Source: RGIG7179 sp051893555
GTDB lineage: Bacteria > Bacillota > Clostridia > Peptostreptococcales > Anaerovoracaceae
Reading direction: 5' to 3'
DNA length: 60,986 nt
NCBI GenBank assembly: GCA_051893555.1
Contig: JBJFHL010000022.1
Coordinates: 1-60,986 of the forward strand
Numbering within the stretch: position 1 is the stretch's first letter; each line of letters begins with the position of its first letter. The position numbers and the translations under genes were made by a program. The notes under the pieces are model-generated. The model was not told where the DNA came from. It made no database searches and saw nothing but the letters and a program-made list of their open reading frames with translations. Shown here one piece after another: positions 7,060 through 15,983 of the stretch.

Positions 7060-8325
7060 ATGAATATTTTAATTCTCACAGGGCGCTTCGGCATGGGGCA
7101 TATCAAAGCTGCGGGCGCCATCGCAGAGCAGCTGCGGCAGACAGCAGACGACGTACGGGTGGACACGGTGGATTTCATGGAGTTTCTGTTTCCCACGCTG
7201 TCCTCCGGAATTTACAAAGGATTTCAGCTTCTGGTTTCCCGCTGCTCCGGTCTTTATAACGATCTGAACCGGATCGCCGGGCGGTACGGCGATGTGCCGA
7301 TGAAGAACGCGCTTCTTCGCAAAATCGACCGTCTCCTGGCTCTCTACCAGCCGGACCTGATCATTGCCACGCTGCCCATCTGCGGCCAGTATATCTCTGC
7401 CTACAAGGCGCGGCGCTGCTGCAAGGTCCCGATGTATACATATATCACGGATATTACGGTCCACGAGGAGTGGCTTTCTGCGGGCACGGACCTGTATTTC
7501 GTCGGCGACGAGACCACCCGCAACGCCCTTCTCAGCCGGGGCATTCCATCCGACAAAATCCTTGTGACCGGCATTCCGGTCAGCCAGGCGTTTCATCGTG
7601 CAGGGGATACGAAAGCAAATAGAAAAGTGACAGAAACGGCGGCAAAGGCAGAAGAGTCAGAAACGGCATATAAGGTCGAAACCCAATCTGAGAAAAGGAA
7701 GCATCTGCTGGTCATGGGCGGCGGCCTGGGACTGATTCCGGGCGGGCTGCGGCTGCTCCAGGATCTGAGCCGCAGCCCGGGGTTGTCCATCACCCTCATT
7801 GCAGGGTCCAATCAGAAACTGGCGGAACAGGTACGGGCTGCCTGTCCTGCCGTACGGACTCTGGGATATACCGATCAGGTGGCCCGGTATATGCAGCAGG
7901 CTGACCTGCTGATCACCAAGCCCGGCGGGATCACCACCTTCGAAGCCATCGCATCCCGCACGCCGCTGTATGTGGTCTGCCCATTCCTGGAACAGGAAAA
8001 GGGCAACGCCCACTTCATTGAAAATGCAGGTATCGGTCGGGTCCTCTGGGACAGCAGCAGCAGCGACGTGGGAGCCGACCTGCTCTCCCTGCTTTTTGAT
8101 ACCCATCGTCTATCTGCGATGAGAAAAAACATGGAACGGCTGTCCGCCTCCTTCCTGCCTGTGACACCGCTGGACTGCTATCAGGCCCAGACGCAGCGCA
8201 GTCCGCTGGTGGAAATCAATCGGACGACAGAAAGCAATTCGCAGGAAGAGATGAATCCGAAGTCGGAGATGATGGTTCCGAAAATGCAGGTTGCTTCCAC
8301 CCATCGGGAGGTCTGCCCATGCTGA
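7060..8325 (+). CDS. MGDG-synthase/UgtP-like glycolipid glycosyltransferase
   Basis: A 421-residue GT28 (MurG-like) glycosyltransferase. The N-terminal domain begins MNILILTGRFGMGHIKAA, the glycine loop shared by MGDG synthases and the diacylglycerol glucosyltransferase UgtP, and contains TDITVHEEW. The C-terminal domain has GGGLGLIPGG, LGYTDQVARYMQQADLLITKPGGITTFEA (sugar-nucleotide binding) and a conserved PFLEQEKGNAHF segment. It is expected to move a hexose from a UDP-sugar to a diacylglycerol-type lipid at the inner membrane face. Residues 190-215 and the C-terminal 50 are low-complexity. It starts an operon with a deacetylase (7-base overlap) and a membrane protein; AAAGGGG precedes the ATG. 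Confidence 0.86.
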   Translation: MNILILTGRFGMGHIKAAGAIAEQLRQTADDVRVDTVDFMEFLFPTLSSGIYKGFQLLVSRCSGLYNDLNRIAGRYGDVPMKNALLRKIDRLLALYQPDLIIATLPICGQYISAYKARRCCKVPMYTYITDITVHEEWLSAGTDLYFVGDETTRNALLSRGIPSDKILVTGIPVSQAFHRAGDTKANRKVTETAAKAEESETAYKVETQSEKRKHLLVMGGGLGLIPGGLRLLQDLSRSPGLSITLIAGSNQKLAEQVRAACPAVRTLGYTDQVARYMQQADLLITKPGGITTFEAIASRTPLYVVCPFLEQEKGNAHFIENAGIGRVLWDSSSSDVGADLLSLLFDTHRLSAMRKNMERLSASFLPVTPLDCYQAQTQRSPLVEINRTTESNSQEEMNPKSEMMVPKMQVASTHREVCPC

Positions 8326-9008
8326 ACAAACATCCGGACGGGCAGCAGAATCAGCCGCTTCTCTGCCTGACTTTTGATGACGGGCCCGATCCGGTTTACA
8401 CACCGCAGCTTTTGGATTTGCTGGATCACTGGCAAATTCCCGCCGCCTTCTTCGTGGTGGGCCGCCAGGCGGCGGCCCACCCGGATCTGCTGCACCGCAT
8501 GGAGGCCGCCGGCCACACCGTTGGCCTCCATTCCAGCACCCACAAAAGCGCCTATCTCATGGCTCCGCGCCAGACTGCAGCGGATTTCCGCCAGTCGACA
8601 GACGCACTCCGCGCTGCGGGACTCCAGCCCAAATACTACCGGCCGCCCTGGGGTCACGCCACCCCGGCCAGCCGCAGGCTGGCCGGGCAGTACGGACTAA
8701 CACCGGTCTACTGGGATGTGATGGCACAGGACTGGAAAGCATCCATCACGGAAGATGAGATCCTCCACCGGCTGCTGCAGCGAACCGGGGTCATTTGTGG
8801 TGATCGGCCCGGGGCCATTTGTGGTGATCGGCCCGGGGCCATCGTGTGCCTGCACGATGGCCGGGGGCGCCGGCAGGCGCTCCAGCGCATGGTACATGCG
8901 CTGGGCCGGGCCGTGGAAATATGGAAAGCCAAAGGTTTTCGCTTCGTTACACTGGACGAATACCTGTCCGTTTCCCCGGAAAAAGCAGCATGGAGGCGAG
9001 GCCTATGA
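8319..9008 (+). CDS. NodB-type polysaccharide deacetylase
   Basis: A 229-residue CE4 deacetylase without a signal peptide. Motif 1 is TFDDGPDP (D20 base, D21 metal), motif 2 is HSSTH (H71 and H75, metal ligands), motif 3 is RPPWG (108-112), and the late motif is CLHDG (H179). Such enzymes remove N-acetyl groups from amino sugars; membership in this operon suggests the glycolipid or a polymer on it as substrate. Just before the last motif the eight residues CGDRPGAI are repeated in tandem (160-175), from a perfect 24-base duplication in the DNA. The gene overlaps its neighbours at both ends, by 7 and 4 bases. Confidence 0.88.
   Translation: MLNKHPDGQQNQPLLCLTFDDGPDPVYTPQLLDLLDHWQIPAAFFVVGRQAAAHPDLLHRMEAAGHTVGLHSSTHKSAYLMAPRQTAADFRQSTDALRAAGLQPKYYRPPWGHATPASRRLAGQYGLTPVYWDVMAQDWKASITEDEILHRLLQRTGVICGDRPGAICGDRPGAIVCLHDGRGRRQALQRMVHALGRAVEIWKAKGFRFVTLDEYLSVSPEKAAWRRGL
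8793..8840 (+). repeat. Perfect 24-base tandem duplication inside the deacetylase
   Basis: Two identical 24-base units (8793-8816 and 8817-8840) encode a doubled eight-residue segment immediately before the catalytic His loop. Being a multiple of three, it keeps the frame; units identical at every base suggest a recent slip. Confidence 0.9.
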
Positions 9009-10057
9009 AACAAAAAATTCTCCGGGGCGGCGGACTGTTTATTTTGCTTGCCGCCGCCACAGCATGGCTGATCTTGCGGGAATATCCACTGAATGAAATA
9101 CTGGCTGCATGCAGCAGGGCGCGGCCTGCCTGGCTGCTGGCAGCCGTACTGATGATGGGATTTTTTTTCTCCTGTGAGGCGGCCAATCTGGGACGGGGTC
9201 TGGAACTATCAGGCGGCCGTCCGGGAAAACGGCAGCTGCTGTTTTATGCACTGACCGGCTTTTTCTTCAGCTCCATCACGCCGTCCGCCTCCGGCGGACA
9301 GCCCATGCAGCTTTATTGTATGCACCGGGACGGCATCCCTGCTTCGCGGGGCCTCCTGGCTCTGATGACGGAGCTTGCTTCGTTCCAGACCGCTGCAGTG
9401 CTGCTGGCTGCAGGAGGCGCAGCACTGTACTTCTGCCATGGCCCTGCAGGACTTTCGAGTGGCGCAGGACCTGCGAGCAGCATGAGCCTTACCGGCAACA
9501 CCGGTTTTTCCGGCTGCGGCAGCATTGTCTGGCTGTTCCTGGCCGGTGTGATACTGAACCTGCTGATTCTGATGGCTCTGTTGCTCCTTCTGTTTTCCCG
9601 CCGTGCTGTGAAGTTTCTCCTTGCAGCAGCCTTCCGCCTGCCCCGGCTGTCTGAAGCACAGCGGCGGAAGCTGCTGGGCAGCGCAGCTGCCTGGCGCAGG
9701 GCGGCTGCCGCCCTGCGAAAATCCCCGAAAACCGCCGTAAAGCTGGTCAGCACGTCGATGGTGCAGCTTTGCGGATTTTGCGCCGTGCCATGGCTGATTG
9801 CCCGAAGTCTGTCCGTGGAGGGGCTGAGTCTGCCGCTGACCGCAGGAACCCAGGCCATGCTTTACGTGTCGGTATCGTCGCTGCCGCTGCCGGGTGCGGT
9901 CGGCGTGACGGAGGGCGGTTTTTCTGTGTTGTTTCAGGGGCTTTTCCCGCCGGCCCTTCTGGGTTGCGCCATGATTCTCAGCCGACTGGCTTCCTTTTAT
10001 GTTCCTCTGGTCGTCAGTGGGCTTGGCTTTCTGACAATGAAAAATGACGCAAGCTGA
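9005..10057 (+). CDS. LPG_synthase_TM (MprF-like flippase domain) membrane protein
   Basis: A 350-residue polytopic membrane protein of the UPF0104 / lysylphosphatidylglycerol-synthase transmembrane family. Several hydrophobic helices are visible, with the family blocks FYALTGFFFSSITPSASGGQPMQ and SVSSLPLPGAVGVTEGGFSVLF. In MprF this domain flips modified lipids; here it stands alone, without a synthase domain. The operon suggests that it moves the glycolipid made by the first gene across the membrane, which is inference. The ATG at 9005 overlaps the deacetylase stop (ATGA). The stop codon lies inside the terminator stem. Confidence 0.85.
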   Translation: MKQKILRGGGLFILLAAATAWLILREYPLNEILAACSRARPAWLLAAVLMMGFFFSCEAANLGRGLELSGGRPGKRQLLFYALTGFFFSSITPSASGGQPMQLYCMHRDGIPASRGLLALMTELASFQTAAVLLAAGGAALYFCHGPAGLSSGAGPASSMSLTGNTGFSGCGSIVWLFLAGVILNLLILMALLLLLFSRRAVKFLLAAAFRLPRLSEAQRRKLLGSAAAWRRAAAALRKSPKTAVKLVSTSMVQLCGFCAVPWLIARSLSVEGLSLPLTAGTQAMLYVSVSSLPLPGAVGVTEGGFSVLFQGLFPPALLGCAMILSRLASFYVPLVVSGLGFLTMKNDAS

Positions 10058-10085
10058 AGATTTCTGCCTTCCTTTGCGTCATTTT
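10041..10085. terminator. Bidirectional terminator between convergent genes
   Basis: AAAATGACGCAA (10041-10052) pairs perfectly with TTGCGTCATTTT (10074-10085). The arms give an A run before and a T run after on either strand, so the hairpin can serve both the glycolipid operon (plus) and the IclR gene (minus). Confidence 0.85.
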
Positions 10086-10091
10086 CTATCT

Positions 10092-10868
10092 CTACAGATG
10101 AAAACCCATCCTTTTTTCGATTTCCGCAGCGCCGACCAGGACCGAGGCCTGAATGGCGGCCACACCCTTTCCCCGTTTCATGCGGCTGGCAGGTCCGGAT
10201 ACGCTGATGCCGGCGATCATTTTGCCTTCCCGGTTGCGAATCGGTGCGGCCACGCAGAGCAGTCCGTATTCATATTCTTCATTATCCAGGCTGAAACCCT
10301 GCTGACGGATTTGCTGCAGTTCCGCCTTCATTTCCGCCTCGGTGGTAATGGTACCATCCGTCTTCTGTTCCGGTTTCATGCGCTGAAAATAGTCGTGGAG
10401 CTGCTCGTCGGTCATTTCGCTGAGGAAGAGCTTGCCCATACCGGAGCAGTACAGGTCGAAGACCGGCTGTAGCCCCAGCACCAGCAGTGACGCCTCGCCC
10501 TGGACGTTTTCCAGGATCAGCACGCGATCCTCGAAGCATGTACCCAGGTTGACGCCTTCTCCCGTTTCTTCGGCAACCCGTTCCATCACGGGCCGTGCGA
10601 TTTCTTCGATTTTCAGCTTGCTGGCCACCTGCTTTCCTGCCTGCAGGAAGAACAGCCCCAGACGGTACCGGTCGCTGGTTTCGTCTTTCTGAATCCAGTT
10701 CCAGCTCTGCAGGGTATATAGCACACGGAAGATGGTGGATTTGGACATGCCGGTCTGCCGCGCAATCTCGGAAATCCCGGCTTCCCCGCCTTCTTTGGAA
10801 ATGACATCCACCACCTGACATGCTTTTTCAATCATCGGTATGGTATTGTAATTTTCTTTCTCGCTCAT
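10092..10868 (-). CDS. IclR-family transcriptional regulator
   Basis: A 258-residue IclR regulator. The N-terminal winged helix spans about residues 10-75 (AGISEIARQTGMSKSTIFRVLYTLQ), and the C-terminal effector domain ends with the usual GLLCVAAPIRNREGKMIAGISVSGP block. IclR proteins bind small organic acids or related metabolites; the effector cannot be read from sequence. It lies downstream of, and in the same direction as, the YjiH permease and aminotransferase genes, 312 bases after the latter, so it may control them. Confidence 0.92.
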   Translation of the reverse strand: MSEKENYNTIPMIEKACQVVDVISKEGGEAGISEIARQTGMSKSTIFRVLYTLQSWNWIQKDETSDRYRLGLFFLQAGKQVASKLKIEEIARPVMERVAEETGEGVNLGTCFEDRVLILENVQGEASLLVLGLQPVFDLYCSGMGKLFLSEMTDEQLHDYFQRMKPEQKTDGTITTEAEMKAELQQIRQQGFSLDNEEYEYGLLCVAAPIRNREGKMIAGISVSGPASRMKRGKGVAAIQASVLVGAAEIEKRMGFHL

Positions 10869-11180
10869 GATGCATCACTCTTTTCTGATTTTGCTGTCTT
10901 CGCGTGGGATGGCTCTGCCCTCACGGACAATGTTTCTACCCGTGGGGACGTTGTTCTCACTCCGCCCCAATATCAAATTCAGTTTACCACAACACCGTTC
11001 TCCCGTCAAAGGGTATCCCCCGTCAAGTGCTATCGTATCTTCCTCCCATCATGCAAACAGGGGCCGCCTGTCCCGGCAGCCCCCGTTCGCGTCGTTTGGG
11101 TAATTTGGGTAAATTGGGTATATGTGTATGATTTATGTGTTTTTCAGGTGTACAGAAATCCCTTCCGGAATTTCTTCTTT
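10869..11180. other. 312-base intergenic region, no gene seen
   Basis: No coding sequence is recognised. It holds a GC-rich imperfect hairpin near 11060-11090 (GGGGC/GCCCC arms), a possible minus-strand terminator for the aminotransferase, and a short run of TTGGGTAA-like repeats at about 11095-11121. Confidence 0.5.
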
Positions 11181-12341
11181 CTACTGAAAGAGCTCCATTT
11201 TTTCGATCCGGTCAAAAACCTCTTTCAGCTTGTCCACGCCCACCGTGCAGGCCAGTCGGAGATACCCTTCTCCGCAGGCACCGAAGGTGTCACCCGGCAG
11301 CGTCAGCACATGGGCTTCCTTCAGAATCCGGTCAGCAGCCTCCACAGAAGTCAGTCCCGTCTCCTTGATATTCACAAAGAGATAGAAGGTACCTCTGGCA
11401 TCCATGACCGACATCTTCGGAATCGCGTTGATCCGCTGGATGGCATAGCAGACACGTTTCTTGTATTCCTCAATCATCGGCGGCTGGATCCGTTTCCGGT
11501 CGCGGATGGCGTAGATGGCCGCCCGCTGGGATACCGACGGTGCCGTAAATACCACGTTTTCATTGATGGTCTGAATCGTGGAGACCAGATAATCCGGTGC
11601 GATGATATTGCCCACACGCCAGCCGGTCATGGTGAAATTCTTCGAGAACGAGTTAATGGTGATGGTTCTCTCCCGCATACCCGGAAGAGACATAATTGGG
11701 ATAAACTCTTCCGCAAAGCTGAAACTGCCGTAAATATCATCGGCAATCACCAGCAGATCATAGCGTTTCGCAATTTCCGCCACCTTCTCCAGAGACTCCC
11801 GGTTGAAGCAGTTGCCCGTCGGATTGTTCGGCGTGTTGATGACGATGGCCTTGGTCCGTTCTGTGATCAGGCCCTCCAGTCTTTCCAGATTGACTTGGAA
11901 ACCTTCCTCTTCATAGGTGTCCAGCACTACAGGAATACCTCTGGCCAGCTCGATCTGCTGCGGATATGGCGTGAAGTACGGTGCATGGATGATGACCTCA
12001 TCCCCGTCATCCAGAATGGCTTCCAAGGCCAGATACATGGCCAGGCAACCGCTGGCAGTGACGAAGATCTCCTTATCTTCCACTTCCAGACCGTAATCTT
12101 CCCGGTACATCTGCGCAATGGCAGCCTTCAGCTCCGGGTCACCGCTGAAATCCGTGTATTTGGTATGGCCTGCCTTGGCATCGGCCATGGCATGCTCGAT
12201 GACCTGCGTATCGGTGATCAGGTCCGGATCCCCCAGACTCAGATTGATACAGTCGTCAAAACTCTTTGCCAGAGCATCCGACTGCCCCATAGCGGTGCTG
12301 GTGTCTTTCCAGTACCGCTTGGAAATAAACTTATGTTTCAT
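11181..12341 (-). CDS. Class I/II PLP-dependent aminotransferase
   Basis: A 386-residue fold-type I aminotransferase close to the AspC/PatA group. Seen are SLGDPDL, the YTDFSGDPELK substrate loop, ASGCLAMYLAL at the phosphate-binding turn, NTPNNPTG, the PLP-ring aspartate in VIADDIYGSF, the Schiff-base lysine in NSFSKNFTMTGWRVG, and the C-terminal YLRLACTV with the carboxylate-binding arginine. It transfers an amino group between an amino acid and a 2-oxo acid; specificity is not clear. It follows the YjiH permease by 17 bases, so the two are likely one operon, perhaps uptake and transamination of one substrate. Confidence 0.92.
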   Translation of the reverse strand: MKHKFISKRYWKDTSTAMGQSDALAKSFDDCINLSLGDPDLITDTQVIEHAMADAKAGHTKYTDFSGDPELKAAIAQMYREDYGLEVEDKEIFVTASGCLAMYLALEAILDDGDEVIIHAPYFTPYPQQIELARGIPVVLDTYEEEGFQVNLERLEGLITERTKAIVINTPNNPTGNCFNRESLEKVAEIAKRYDLLVIADDIYGSFSFAEEFIPIMSLPGMRERTITINSFSKNFTMTGWRVGNIIAPDYLVSTIQTINENVVFTAPSVSQRAAIYAIRDRKRIQPPMIEEYKKRVCYAIQRINAIPKMSVMDARGTFYLFVNIKETGLTSVEAADRILKEAHVLTLPGDTFGACGEGYLRLACTVGVDKLKEVFDRIEKMELFQ

Positions 12342-12358
12342 AACGCTCGCTTCCTTTT

Positions 12359-13723
12359 TTAGTATACCAGATTTGCGATCAGAATCACGATCGGCAGGGT
12401 GATCAGAGATCTTTCCAGGAATACGATGACCAGATCCTTCAGGTTCAGAGGAATGTCAGAACGCAGGATAACTGCTCCGGTTTCCGTCATGTATACCAGC
12501 TGGGTGAAGGACATGGCGCCGATGACAAACCGGGTGATTTCATATTCCACATTGGCCACCAAAATGGATGGCAGGAACATATCCGCAAAACCTACAACCA
12601 CGGCAGGACCGGCAACGTCTGCTGCAGGCAGCTGCATCAGCTCCAGCAGCCAGATGAACGGAATGGAGATCCACTGGAAGATCGGTGTATATTCTTCGAT
12701 GATCAGAGCCAGCGTACCCCAGCACATTACCAGCGGCATCAGACCCATGTAAACATCCAGTACCGTCTTCAGACCTTCCACCGCCAGTTCCTTCAGGGTT
12801 CCGGCAGTTCTGGCACGTTCCACACCCTTTTCCACTGCCCAGTCAGACAGCTTACGGCCTTCCGGAACTTCTTCGTTGATCTGCTTGCCTACGCCCGGAT
12901 AATATTCATCCTTGATTCTGGTCAGCGGATACAGTCTTGCCAGAATGATGGCGCAGATGAAAGAAGCTATACAGATGGTGCCGTAGAACTGCAGGAATAC
13001 GTGCTGCAGGTCCAGGAACTCAGCCACAACCACTGCAAACGGCAGGGATACCAGAGAGAAGCAGACGGAAATGATGGCCGCTTCCTTGGCGGTATAGAAA
13101 CCGGACTTGTACTGTTTGTTGGTGATAACCACACCCACCGGACCGCTTCCGATCCAGGAGGCGATGGCGTCGATGGCAGCTCTTCCCGGAACCAGGAACA
13201 GCGGACGCATGATTTTGCGAATCAGGGTGCCGAAGAAGTCCATCAGACCAAACTGCATCAGGAACGGCAGGAAAAAACAGGAGAAGAAGAACCAGGTTGC
13301 CAGGGTCGGCATCAGGTCATTCAGCATGGTTCCTCCGGTTGCGCCGGAATAGATCACTTCGGTCCCAGCCTGGAAATAGGTCAGCGGTGCGAAAATAGCA
13401 CCCAGCACACGGAATACGGTCCACAGCGGTTTGCAGATGAAGGTTGCACTCAGGAACTCGCTCTCCGTAATAAATTTCGGTTTCGCCACATTGGCGATCA
13501 GGGTGATGACACCGGAAATCACGATGACGATCATCATGAAGCACGGCAGATACTGACCGATGGCCGCTTTCGTTTCGCTGGCCATCATGCCGACACCGAT
13601 ACTGAAGTCGCCCTTGTACGGCAGAGGGATAATAAACAGGAAAAGACCCAGAATGGATGGGATCACAAACCGCATCAGCTCTTTCTGAGTGTAGGACTTG
13701 TTGTTCAGGGTTTCGTTACTCAT
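12359..13723 (-). CDS. YjiH-family membrane protein (gate-domain permease)
   Basis: A 454-residue polytopic protein. The start QKELMRFVIPSILGLFLFIIPLPYKGDFSIGVG is characteristic of the YjiH family, and the later RAAIDAIASWIGSGPVGVVITNKQY and GLMPLVMCWGTLALIIEEYTP segments are nucleoside-recognition (gate) type modules. About eleven hydrophobic segments are visible. Function in the family is unproven; transport of a nucleoside, amino acid or related solute is possible. The ATG at 13723 has AGGAGAATCAAG upstream and is preferred to an upstream in-frame start at 13816. It heads an operon with the aminotransferase. Confidence 0.85.
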   Translation of the reverse strand: MSNETLNNKSYTQKELMRFVIPSILGLFLFIIPLPYKGDFSIGVGMMASETKAAIGQYLPCFMMIVIVISGVITLIANVAKPKFITESEFLSATFICKPLWTVFRVLGAIFAPLTYFQAGTEVIYSGATGGTMLNDLMPTLATWFFFSCFFLPFLMQFGLMDFFGTLIRKIMRPLFLVPGRAAIDAIASWIGSGPVGVVITNKQYKSGFYTAKEAAIISVCFSLVSLPFAVVVAEFLDLQHVFLQFYGTICIASFICAIILARLYPLTRIKDEYYPGVGKQINEEVPEGRKLSDWAVEKGVERARTAGTLKELAVEGLKTVLDVYMGLMPLVMCWGTLALIIEEYTPIFQWISIPFIWLLELMQLPAADVAGPAVVVGFADMFLPSILVANVEYEITRFVIGAMSFTQLVYMTETGAVILRSDIPLNLKDLVIVFLERSLITLPIVILIANLVY

Positions 13724-13878
13724 CTTGATTCTCCTTACTCGCATGACTACATAGACTTTTAAAACTTTTAAAACTTCGCTTTTTCTGGAACGCCGTTCCA
13801 AGAATAAAAATAACACGTCGTTAGTTTTTTGTCAACTGTCTTTTTCACTTTTTCTTCACAAAATTTTCACGCCTGATT

Positions 13879-15075
13879 TTATTCATAGTCCTTCGCCAGA
13901 TTGGCCCGCAGGGCCTCGCACTCGGCCTCCGATAATCCGATGTTCTCCATATATCGCCTGGCAGCAGCGACCAGGTCTGCCCCGGCCAGATCCGTGTGAT
14001 CGGAAGAACCGGTAATCATCCGCAGTGTGGAATCGATATTGCTGTTCTTGACTGCGATATACTGTTCGCTGTCTTTCTCCAGGTGATAGTAGTTGATATA
14101 GGTCTGCATGTAGTCTTCCACCACCTGGTCATAGGACGCGCCCATGTAGCAGGCCAGAAGAGCGGAAACAAAACCTGCCCGATCCTTTCCCTCATCGCAG
14201 TGAACCAGATATGGACCCTCATTGGCGATGAAAAAGCGCAGACCCTCCGCCAGACCGTCCTGAAAGTCTTCCGCAGCAAAGTCCAGGCTCAGGTTCAGTG
14301 CTTTCACCTGACCTGCCTGATATAAAGATGCATAATAAGGAGAATCAAAGTCCTCCTGGGTGATATAGCCGGCGATATCCGCATCGGAGTTCGCCAGATT
14401 CATCACCGTCCGGATACCGTTTGACTCCACAAAATCATCCGCATAGGCGGCACGGCAAAATTCATTATTGATGGGACTACTGCTGCGGAACAGGGCGTTC
14501 TTGCCCAGGTCACCGGCAGCGATGTTACGGAAGTTTGCGAAAATCTGGTCGGAATCGTAGTCCGCACGGTCGTTGGTCCTCACCAGCTGATGAATGAGAT
14601 ACTGGTCATGGTAGCCACCCTTCTCACCCATGGAAATGGAAACCACCAAGTCCTCCATGCTCTTACCGCCAGGGAACACCCACGTGAAGGACTTGTCTTC
14701 CGCGGTGATCTTTTCGGCAATGCCGCCTGCAGTGGCAAAATCGCCCATATTGATTGCAAGAATCAACCCTTCCTCTTTATCACAGGCCACATACGAACCA
14801 TTGTCTACATCAGAATAATTGGTGCAAAATGGGATCTGCCAGGTCTTTCCGTCCATGGTCACGGTAAGTACATCACCGTAGGCATAGCCAGCCTCCTGCA
14901 GTTTCTCCGGCTCCACATCCAGAACAATGTTTCCATATTTTTGAATCTCCTGAACACCGATTTCAAACGTCGGATAAGAGGTCTCCACAGAGGACACAAG
15001 CAGAGTCAATCCAATCGTCAGTACAGCGATCAGCACCAGTGCAGCAAAGAGCACCAGGGATATCTTTTTCTTCAA
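13879..15075 (-). CDS. Exported tyrosine-phosphatase-like protein with a SAM-hydrolase C-type domain
   Basis: A 398-residue protein with three parts. Residues about 3-27 are a signal anchor (SLVLFAALVLIAVLTIGLTLL). Residues about 38-124 (YGNIVLDV, GDVLTVTMDGK, NYSDVDNGSYVAC, LILAINMGDFA) resemble the C-terminal beta-barrel of SAM hydroxide adenosyltransferases/fluorinases. From about 180 on is a protein-tyrosine or phosphoinositide phosphatase domain with the P-loop HCDEGKDRAG (C293 nucleophile, R299). The start is a TTG at 15075 with GGAGGGG eight bases before it; upstream ATGs lack a site. It probably acts outside the membrane. The combination of domains is unusual and the substrate is unknown. 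Confidence 0.75.
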   Translation of the reverse strand: MKKKISLVLFAALVLIAVLTIGLTLLVSSVETSYPTFEIGVQEIQKYGNIVLDVEPEKLQEAGYAYGDVLTVTMDGKTWQIPFCTNYSDVDNGSYVACDKEEGLILAINMGDFATAGGIAEKITAEDKSFTWVFPGGKSMEDLVVSISMGEKGGYHDQYLIHQLVRTNDRADYDSDQIFANFRNIAAGDLGKNALFRSSSPINNEFCRAAYADDFVESNGIRTVMNLANSDADIAGYITQEDFDSPYYASLYQAGQVKALNLSLDFAAEDFQDGLAEGLRFFIANEGPYLVHCDEGKDRAGFVSALLACYMGASYDQVVEDYMQTYINYYHLEKDSEQYIAVKNSNIDSTLRMITGSSDHTDLAGADLVAAARRYMENIGLSEAECEALRANLAKDYE

Positions 15076-15156
15076 AGTATATTCCCCTCCTTTCGGATTG
15101 CAGTCAGTTTTTTCTAATTCTACCATCCAGAACAGCATGCTGCAAGTTTAACTGAC

Positions 15157-15185
15157 GAAAAAATACAGCCTTCTGTAGGCTGTAT
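15157..15185 (-). terminator. Terminator after the isochorismatase-fold gene
   Basis: ATACAGCCT (15163-15171) pairs with AGGCTGTAT (15177-15185) around five bases; on the minus strand the stem is followed by TTTTTT. Confidence 0.85.
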
Positions 15186-15203
15186 TATCTCTTATAGTCT
15201 CTC

Positions 15204-15815
15204 TTACGCCTGTTCCGGCCAGCTTCGCACGATGACGGCACCGACCCGCTCCATGTCTTCCATGTTGGCTTTCTGAATTTCCGGTGTATTGGAGGAGCAG
15301 CACTGCTCCAGAATCACCGTGTGATAGTCCAGGGAGATGGCATCATAGCAGGTGGTCCGCACACAATTCGGCGTGGTGGTTCCGGTGAGAATCACGGTGT
15401 CGATCTTTTTCCGGCGCAGGATCAGATCCAGCTCCGTCTGGAAGAATGCGCTCCACCGCGGCTTGATGATCACGTAGTCCTCCGGTCGGCGTACCAGGCC
15501 TTCCGGTTCCTCGATGCTGTTGGCGCCGGTGGAATCCGGTCCCAGCGGCCGGCCCGCCGCGTCCCATACCGGATAACGGGTAAATTCCACATCGCTGCCG
15601 TCCTGCCGGTAAATCCGCTTCACCCAGAACACCGGAATTCCTGCTGCCCGGGCTTCCTCTGCCGCCCGGTTACATGCAGGCACCGTTGCCTTGGCCATGG
15701 CAATACAATGACCGCCCTCCGGCTCCACGAAGGCCTTCTCCATATCAATGATGACCAGTGCCGTCCTGGCAGGATCCACCGGTTTCCCTGCTGCATTCCT
15801 GATTGCGTTTAACAT
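15204..15815 (-). CDS. Isochorismatase-fold cysteine hydrolase
   Basis: A 203-residue cysteine hydrolase of the isochorismatase superfamily. The Asp-Lys-Cys triad is visible: D24 (VIIDMEKAFV), K118 (VIIKPRWSAF) and C151 (TTTPNCVRTT), with the cis-peptide GTTTPN just before the cysteine. Members cleave amides, such as nicotinamide, N-carbamoyl amides or biuret, or isochorismate; the long ARY-type insert does not tell which. The ATG at 15815 is preceded by AAGGAGGATGGGAT; a longer reading from 15857 is not supported. It stands as a single-gene unit with its own terminator. Confidence 0.88.
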   Translation of the reverse strand: MLNAIRNAAGKPVDPARTALVIIDMEKAFVEPEGGHCIAMAKATVPACNRAAEEARAAGIPVFWVKRIYRQDGSDVEFTRYPVWDAAGRPLGPDSTGANSIEEPEGLVRRPEDYVIIKPRWSAFFQTELDLILRRKKIDTVILTGTTTPNCVRTTCYDAISLDYHTVILEQCCSSNTPEIQKANMEDMERVGAVIVRSWPEQA

Positions 15816-15983
15816 ATCCCATCCTCCTTTTATTGTCCCGTTCCTTTCATTTGTCATCCATAATCCGTATTGGTAAACAGTTTCTGCGTTGCTTTTCTGC
15901 TTTCCGATCCGCGCTCTCCCTCTTAAGTATACTTTATTTTGCTCGCTGTCACAAGCCGAATTCCGCCGGTTTTCGGCGCAAAA

